Shown here: piece after piece, positions 5,967 to 9,068 of the stretch
Layout of the letters: each line of letters opens with the position of its first letter
How positions within the stretch are numbered: the stretch's first letter is position 1
Source of the DNA: JBBRYB01 sp038238115
GTDB lineage: Bacteria; Actinomycetota; Actinomycetes; Propionibacteriales; Nocardioidaceae
Assembly (NCBI GenBank): GCA_038238115.1
Contig: JBBRYB010000100.1
Location: 1 to 9,068, forward strand
Length of the DNA: 9,068 nt
Direction: 5' to 3'
The notes under the pieces: model-generated
What the model was told of the DNA's origin: nothing
Seen by the model: the letters and a program-made list of their open reading frames with translations, nothing else
Database searches by the model: none
Made by a program: the position numbers and the translations under genes

Positions 5967-7250
5967 CCTGTCGCGGTGCCGATCGAGTATCAACGTCGCA
6001 TCGTCGATGACGACCTCGACGCGCTCATGCCCGGGCTTGCCGCCATCAGCATCGAAGGCCCCAAGGCGGTCGGCAAGACCGCCACGGCACTCACCCGGGC
6101 GTCGACCGTCTACCAGCTTGACGACGTGGGACAGCGGCAGATCATCGAAGCAAACCCCGAACGCCTGACCCAGGGAGATCTGCCGATCCTCGTGGACGAA
6201 TGGCAGAAGTGGCCACCGAGCTGGGACGTGATCCGGCGAGCCGTCGATGCCGACCCGTTACCGGGACGCTTCCTCCTCACCGGTTCCGCGTCGCCGACCG
6301 GTGTCGACACCCATTCCGGGGCAGGGCGAATCGTCCCCATCCGTATGCGCCCGCTCTCCCTTGCCGAGCGCGGATTCACTACGTCCGTGAGTCTTGCCGA
6401 GCTGCTCACCGGCTCACGGCCGGACATCTCCGGCACGACACCAGCCACCCTCGACAACTACGTCACCGAGATCCTCGCGGGTGGCTTCCCCGGCATGCGC
6501 GGACGGACTGACCGGCAGCTCCGAGCTGCGCTCGACGGCTACCTGGAGCGCGTAATCGACCGCGACTTCCCCGAGCAGGGAATGACGCTGCGGCGACCTG
6601 ACACTCTTCGGGCATGGATGCGGGCATATGCCGCTGCAACGTCCACGACCGCCAGTTTCGAGACCATCCGCGATGCTGCGACGCCGGGCGTGGGGAATAA
6701 GCCGTCTCTGACCACGACGCTGCCCTGGCGGGACCTTCTCACCCGGCTCTGGATTCTCGACCCGGTGCCCGCATGGCTTCCGTCCAACAACAAGCTCAAG
6801 GAACTCGCATCAGCCGACAAGCACCATCTCGTCGACCCAGCGTTGGCGGCGCGGCTTCTCCAAGTCACCTCGCGAAAGTTGCTCAGCGGCGAGCAGCCCG
6901 AGCCGGCGATCCCGCGCGCCGGCACCTTCCTGGGCGCACTGTTCGAGAGCCTCATCGCACTGAACCTGCGCGTCTATGCCCAAGCCGCCGAAGCCGACGT
7001 CCGCCACCTGCGCACCCAGCGGGGTGAGCGTGAGGTCGACTTCATCGTCATCGGGCCGGACGGCGGCATCGTTGCCATCGAGGTCAAACTCTCAGCGACG
7101 GTGGACGCCGACGACACCAAGCATCTCAAGTGGCTGAAGGACCGCATCGGAGATCAACTCCTGGACGCGGTCCTCGTCACCACCGGCACCGAGGCGTACC
7201 GCCGCGACGATGGCATCGCGGTCGTCCCTGCCGCCCTCCTCGGCCCGTGA
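5958..7250 (+). CDS. AAA ATPase with DUF4143 domain
   Basis: This 430-aa protein belongs to the AAA_14/DUF4143 ATPase family. Walker A is GPKAVGKT (34-41). Walker B is LPILVDE (75-81, D80/E81). The sensor-like strand RFLLTGSAS (~104-112) and the conserved PIRMRPLSLAERG follow. The DUF4143 part spans roughly residues 200-400. Its end carries REVDFIVIG, then IEVKLS (D361, E375, K377), a PD-(D/E)xK nuclease-like arrangement common in this family whose activity is unproven. The cellular role is unknown; family members are widespread, often in accessory DNA, and some have been annotated near toxin-antitoxin genes. No ribosome site precedes ATG 5958, but a TANNNT hexamer 7 nt upstream fits a leaderless start. 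The length is normal for the family. It stands alone in its orientation, with large repeat-rich gaps on both sides. Confidence 0.9.
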   Translation: MVKPVAVPIEYQRRIVDDDLDALMPGLAAISIEGPKAVGKTATALTRASTVYQLDDVGQRQIIEANPERLTQGDLPILVDEWQKWPPSWDVIRRAVDADPLPGRFLLTGSASPTGVDTHSGAGRIVPIRMRPLSLAERGFTTSVSLAELLTGSRPDISGTTPATLDNYVTEILAGGFPGMRGRTDRQLRAALDGYLERVIDRDFPEQGMTLRRPDTLRAWMRAYAAATSTTASFETIRDAATPGVGNKPSLTTTLPWRDLLTRLWILDPVPAWLPSNNKLKELASADKHHLVDPALAARLLQVTSRKLLSGEQPEPAIPRAGTFLGALFESLIALNLRVYAQAAEADVRHLRTQRGEREVDFIVIGPDGGIVAIEVKLSATVDADDTKHLKWLKDRIGDQLLDAVLVTTGTEAYRRDDGIAVVPAALLGP

Positions 7251-7280
7251 CTGCGCACCAGCCTCTGGCCGACTGAAGCA

Positions 7281-7337
7281 TCTACTGAAACATTCTTGTC
7301 AGTAGATAACATTCTTGTCAGTAGATATTTCAGTAGG
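7281..7337. repeat. A+T-rich nested repeat cluster (TCAGTAGA boxes)
   Basis: An exact 19-bp tandem duplication (7290-7308 and 7309-7327) is enclosed by a perfect 9-bp inverted repeat, CTACTGAAA (7282-7290) and TTTCAGTAG (7328-7336). The same octamer therefore recurs as TCTACTGA at 7281-7288 and TCAGTAGA at 7299-7306 and 7318-7325, with a variant TCAGTAGG at 7330-7337. The block is far richer in A+T than its surroundings. It lies between the convergent ATPase and XRE/AbiEi-like genes. Candidate roles are an operator, a recombination or attachment site, or a folded RNA element; no T-run supports a simple terminator. Confidence 0.85.
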
Positions 7338-7361
7338 TCGGTACGCGAAGACCCGGAACGA

Positions 7362-7433
7362 TCACTTACCAAGGCCACATCGCCGGGGTTTCGCCTTGTG
7401 GGAGACTGCCGTCACCGACGCGAACTCCGTCAT
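7362..7433 (-). pseudogene. 23-codon remnant at the expected toxin position
   Basis: This short minus-strand ORF begins with an ATG that overlaps the stop of the XRE/AbiEi-like gene (ATGA, 7430-7433), the classic arrangement for an antitoxin-toxin operon. It reads MTEFASVTAVSHKAKPRR, then CGLGK and a stop. A partner nucleotidyltransferase (AbiEii-like) would be a few hundred residues long, and nothing in any downstream minus frame resembles one. The simplest reading is the first ~10 codons of a lost toxin gene fused to unrelated DNA. It could also be a chance ORF. Confidence 0.3.
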
Positions 7434-8191
7434 GCCACCCACCGACCCAGCAGGATGTCGGCCTGCTCTGCCATGCGGTCGATGCCGCCGTAGGCGTCGA
7501 TGATGACCTGGTCTCGGGCAGCCACGGCCACTCCGTCGATGTTGGTCCGGCCGAGTTCGCTCACGCCGTCGAAGGGGATCAGCGTGACCCGCATGCCGAA
7601 GGAGCCCGGCTCCTTGCGCACGAGCCCTGCAACGCCCGCCGCCCGAGCAACTTCCTCGACGTAAAGCACCGGCCAAGCCTCACCCACACTCGACAGGTAG
7701 GCATTGGCTCCCGCATCGCCGGTGATCGCGTAGGCGAGGCGTTCCCGACCCAGTGCCTCTGCGACGTCACGCGCCCACTGCCCCGGCTCAAAGTCGACGG
7801 CGCCTGGACGCCGAGTGAGCCGGGCCGTGCGTCCGGCCCGGAGTAGCAGGTCCGCCTCTCTGCCGACCTCCACTCGACCAGCATCGTCGACAAGACCGAT
7901 CCGAGCCCAACGTCGACGCCACGCCTCGACGCCGGGTGTCACCGCGAGGTCGAGCTTCGGATCGAGCGCCAGCCGCGCGGCTGCGATGGCCCTGGCGTCC
8001 GCCGCACCCGTGAACCCGATCGGCTCACCCAAGACCGCCAGGATCTCCTGAGCCAAGTCGAACGACGGGCTGACCGCACCGGACTCGATCCGGGTCACCG
8101 TTGTCGGGGCAACGTCGACCAGCGCCGCGAGCTGACGGGCACTGAGCCCGTTCACGCGGCGTAGGGTCGAGATTCGCTCGGCAAGGTTCAT
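7430..8191 (-). CDS. XRE-HTH protein with AbiEi-like antitoxin domain
   Basis: This is a 253-aa protein. Residues 1-56 form an XRE HTH (MNLAERISTLRRVNGLSARQ, then TVTRIESGAVSPS). After a ~70-residue linker that includes the AWRRRWARIGLV region, the C-terminal part has RLAYAITGDAGANAYLSSVG, WPVLYVEEV, MRVTLIPFD and a final MAEQADILLGRW helix. This resembles the layout of AbiEi-type antitoxins of type IV toxin-antitoxin systems (a TG-A core, a vyv strand and an EQA..L closing helix). Such proteins repress their own operon and counter a nucleotidyltransferase toxin. No full toxin gene follows, so this looks like an orphan. The ATG at 8189-8191 has no ribosome site; a TAGGCT hexamer 6 nt upstream suggests a leaderless start with an operator over the promoter. 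The AbiEi assignment is from pattern only. Confidence 0.82.
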   Translation of the reverse strand: MNLAERISTLRRVNGLSARQLAALVDVAPTTVTRIESGAVSPSFDLAQEILAVLGEPIGFTGAADARAIAAARLALDPKLDLAVTPGVEAWRRRWARIGLVDDAGRVEVGREADLLLRAGRTARLTRRPGAVDFEPGQWARDVAEALGRERLAYAITGDAGANAYLSSVGEAWPVLYVEEVARAAGVAGLVRKEPGSFGMRVTLIPFDGVSELGRTNIDGVAVAARDQVIIDAYGGIDRMAEQADILLGRWVA

Positions 8192-8197
8192 GTGACC

Positions 8198-8226
8198 AGC
8201 CTAGGACAGCGTTGCAAATCTGCAAC
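8198..8226 (-). promoter_or_regulatory. Putative leaderless promoter with overlapping palindromic operator
   Basis: On the minus strand a TAGGCT -10 (8198-8203) lies 6 nt before the ATG. TTGCAG (8220-8225) lies 16 nt further upstream as a weak -35. The -35 falls inside the inverted repeat GTTGCA-AATC-TGCAAC (8211-8226, 6-bp arms), well placed for self-repression by the XRE protein it precedes. The hexamers match the consensus only partly. Confidence 0.5.
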
Positions 8227-8227
8227 A

Positions 8228-8273
8228 TGTTAGGAAATCGGCCGAAAGCTAACACGTCCCGCTGACCTGTTAG
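8228..8273. repeat. TGTTAG/CTAACA box cluster
   Basis: TGTTAG occurs at 8228-8233 and 8268-8273, 40 bp apart, with the inverted CTAACA at 8249-8254 between them. The cluster lies directly upstream of the XRE/AbiEi-like promoter and may be a second set of regulator sites. Confidence 0.4.
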
Positions 8274-8319
8274 ATGTCTTCACGCGTCGCCCAATCGTTC
8301 GCCGCGAGGCTCACCTCAA

Positions 8320-8349
8320 GGCCTGCCACTGGCTACCAGTGCGGAGGCC
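8320..8349. repeat. Hairpin with perfect inner palindrome
   Basis: CACTGG-CTA-CCAGTG (8327-8341) is enclosed by GGCCT (8320-8324) and AGGCC (8345-8349), with small unpaired bases between. Part of it (8330-8349) resembles the YyaL truncation point at 8492-8509. AAAG follows rather than a T-run, so a terminator role on the plus strand is weak. An attachment-site remnant is possible. Confidence 0.5.
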
Positions 8350-8351
8350 AA

Positions 8352-8376
8352 AGTGATACACGAGAGTGATACACGA
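8352..8376. repeat. 12-bp direct repeat pair
   Basis: AGTGATACACGA occurs at 8352-8363 and again at 8365-8376, a 13-bp step. It lies about 115 bp from the point where the YyaL homology ends. Closely spaced direct repeats at this distance from a junction are reminiscent of integrase arm-type or excisionase sites, but nothing proves this. Confidence 0.55.
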
Positions 8377-8427
8377 AGCCCCGGAAACGGTGTCCAACGG
8401 CGATACGGGCCGAACTAAAGTGAACCG

Positions 8428-8449
8428 CCGCAGACCTTCTGACCTGCGG
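8428..8449. terminator. Weak hairpin near the truncated gene's stop
   Basis: CCGCAG (8428-8433) and CTGCGG (8444-8449) make a 6-bp stem with a 10-nt loop, followed by TTTCGT on the plus strand. It sits just past the stop of the truncated YyaL frame. A terminator is possible, but the T-run is short and the loop large. Confidence 0.25.
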
Positions 8450-8454
8450 TTTCG

Positions 8455-8652
8455 TCAATATCCGCTGACAGCCGTCAAGCCCGGGACCTCGTGGCACCAG
8501 TGACAGGCCGAGTACCCGACCGAGAGGAGGAGCGGCACGTCGCGCTCGCGGGCGGCGGCGAAGGCTTCCTCCCCCCAGGGGAACCAGTCCACCGGGTTGT
8601 CGGCATGCTGCAACAGGTAGGGACTCGTCGAGGTGCTCAGCCGGTTCGGCAT
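8455..8652 (-). pseudogene. yyaL: Truncated YyaL/DUF255 thioredoxin-domain protein (N-terminal fragment)
   Basis: From ATG 8650-8652 the frame reads MPNRLSTSTSPYLLQHADNP, then VDWFPWGEEAFAAARERDVP and SVGYSACHWCH. This is the highly conserved N-terminus of the DUF255/YyaL (SPATA20-like) thioredoxin-fold family. Family members continue directly into a VMAHESF-type stretch and run to roughly 650-700 residues. Here the match ends at H54 (8491-8493) and 11 unrelated codons lead to a stop at 8455-8457. GGGGGAGG lies 8 nt before this ATG and supports the start over an in-frame ATG at 8668-8670 or 8677-8679. The CxxC (C50, C53) is present, but the rest of the protein is missing from the window. The gene is presumably dead, with its 3' part deleted or displaced to the far side of an insertion. 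Confidence 0.88.
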
Positions 8653-8691
8653 GACCCAATCCTCCCCCATCACCCGCACCAGGGCCGACCT

Positions 8692-8775
8692 CAGAACCGC
8701 GCATAAGCGCGGAAGTGGCGATCCCGCGACACGATCCGAGGACCAGAACCACGCATATGCGCGGATGTGGCGGTC
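8692..8775. repeat. Pair of 32-bp imperfect repeats with palindromic cores
   Basis: The copies at 8692-8723 and 8744-8775 match at 28 of 32 positions, with a 52-bp step. Each begins CAGAACC and contains a palindromic core: CCGCGC-ATAA-GCGCGG in the first and CGCATATGCG in the second, then GTGGCG. They lie upstream of the truncated yyaL frame. They look like a dispersed intergenic (REP-like) element or a double operator. Only a genome count could separate these. Confidence 0.7.
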
Positions 8776-8795
8776 AGACCGCGGAAAGCAGGGCG

Positions 8796-8831
8796 GTGCG
8801 GCGAGGCTGAGACCTGCCAGCCTCGCCGCAC
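8796..8831 (-). terminator. Strong hairpin, probable terminator of the Hsp20 gene
   Basis: GTGCGGCGAGGCTG (8796-8809) and its exact complement (8818-8831) form a perfect 14-bp G+C-rich stem with an 8-nt loop. It starts 65 bp beyond the Hsp20 stop in the direction of transcription. The following sequence on the minus strand has only a short T-run (CTTTCC), so termination may be weak or Rho-assisted, as is usual in high-GC actinobacteria. Confidence 0.75.
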
Positions 8832-8896
8832 CCGCCGTCGCTGCGACTCAGAGAGCGCGATCCTGCCTGGCGTCGCAACCGCTCAAGTGCCGTTGA

Positions 8897-9068
8897 TCAG
8901 GCAGCGATCTCCTGCCGGCTCCCGCCAGCTGTCACTTCGACCTTGCGTGGCTTGGCCTGCTCGGCCACCGGGATCTTGATCGTCAGGACGCCGGCGTCGT
9001 ACTCAGCCGTCAGGTGCTCGGTGTCCAGCGTCTCGCCGAGGAACAGCTGTCGACTGAACACGCCATAT
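8897..9068 (-). CDS. Hsp20/alpha-crystallin small heat-shock protein (C-terminal fragment)
   Basis: The frame enters from the right edge and ends at a TGA at 8897-8899, giving the last 56 residues. It begins YGVFSRQLFLGETLDTEHLT, then AEYDAGVLTIKIPVAEQAKP and RKVEV. This is the end of the alpha-crystallin domain with the family's YDxGVLTIxIP signature, followed by a short C-terminal extension. Small heat-shock proteins hold unfolding proteins in an ATP-independent way in the cytoplasm. The start and promoter lie outside the window. It is followed by a strong hairpin terminator. This gene marks the conserved host side of the window. Confidence 0.93.
   Translation of the reverse strand, partial: YGVFSRQLFLGETLDTEHLTAEYDAGVLTIKIPVAEQAKPRKVEVTAGGSRQEIAA

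Noticed and set aside
7290..7327. CRISPR-like repeat pair
   Set aside because: The two 19-bp units are directly adjacent with no spacers, and no cas genes are present.
8333..8752. 139-aa minus-strand frame overlapping the yyaL fragment
   Set aside because: It is out of frame with the recognisable DUF255 sequence and crosses the junction; it is an open-frame artefact of high GC.

Overview
The window is high-GC DNA with a strong G/C preference at third codon positions. Several starts look leaderless, with a TANNNT hexamer 6-7 nt before the ATG. The proteins resemble actinobacterial families (MobF relaxase, AlpA/excisionase-like HTH proteins, AAA/DUF4143 ATPase, Hsp20). A chromosomal actinobacterium carrying an integrated mobile island is the best reading; I cannot name the genus.

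Layout. (1) 1-1707, minus strand: a DUF262-DUF1524 (GmrSD-like, type IV restriction) protein whose last residues run off the left edge. (2) 1708-1961: an intergenic stretch with short repeats, possibly a transfer origin. (3) 1962-4505, plus: a MobF relaxase-helicase. (4) 4502-5140, minus: an XRE regulator that is tail-to-tail with the relaxase and shares stop-codon bases with it. (5) 5246-5779, plus: a two-gene operon of small HTH proteins (an excisionase-like protein and a 93-aa AlpA-like protein). (6) 5780-5957: a repeat-rich control region. (7) 5958-7250, plus: an AAA/DUF4143 ATPase. (8) 7251-7429: an A+T-rich nested repeat cluster. (9) 7430-8191, minus: an XRE protein with an AbiEi-like C-terminal part, followed only by a 23-codon ORF where a toxin gene would be expected. 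(10) 8192-8454: its operator/promoter region, then further repeats. (11) 8455-8652, minus: the first ~54 codons of a YyaL/DUF255 thioredoxin-fold protein, cut off inside its CHWCH motif. (12) 8653-8896: an intergenic repeat pair and a strong terminator. (13) 8897-9068, minus: the C-terminus of an Hsp20 chaperone.

Interpretation. Right of about 8491 the DNA looks like ordinary host chromosome (Hsp20, then the start of yyaL). Left of it is accessory DNA: a mobilisation gene, small HTH directionality or regulatory proteins, an AAA ATPase, a probably orphan antitoxin and a restriction gene. The abrupt loss of YyaL homology at a codon-conserved motif makes about 8491 the best candidate for an island end. 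No integrase, replication gene or type IV secretion gene is visible, so the element either extends past the left edge or is only mobilisable or decayed. Several small repeat families (TGTTGC/GCAACA boxes, CGAAAGT boxes, 34-bp-spaced and 23-bp-spaced repeats, TCAGTAGA boxes) lie in the gaps between these genes and are the least explained part of the window.
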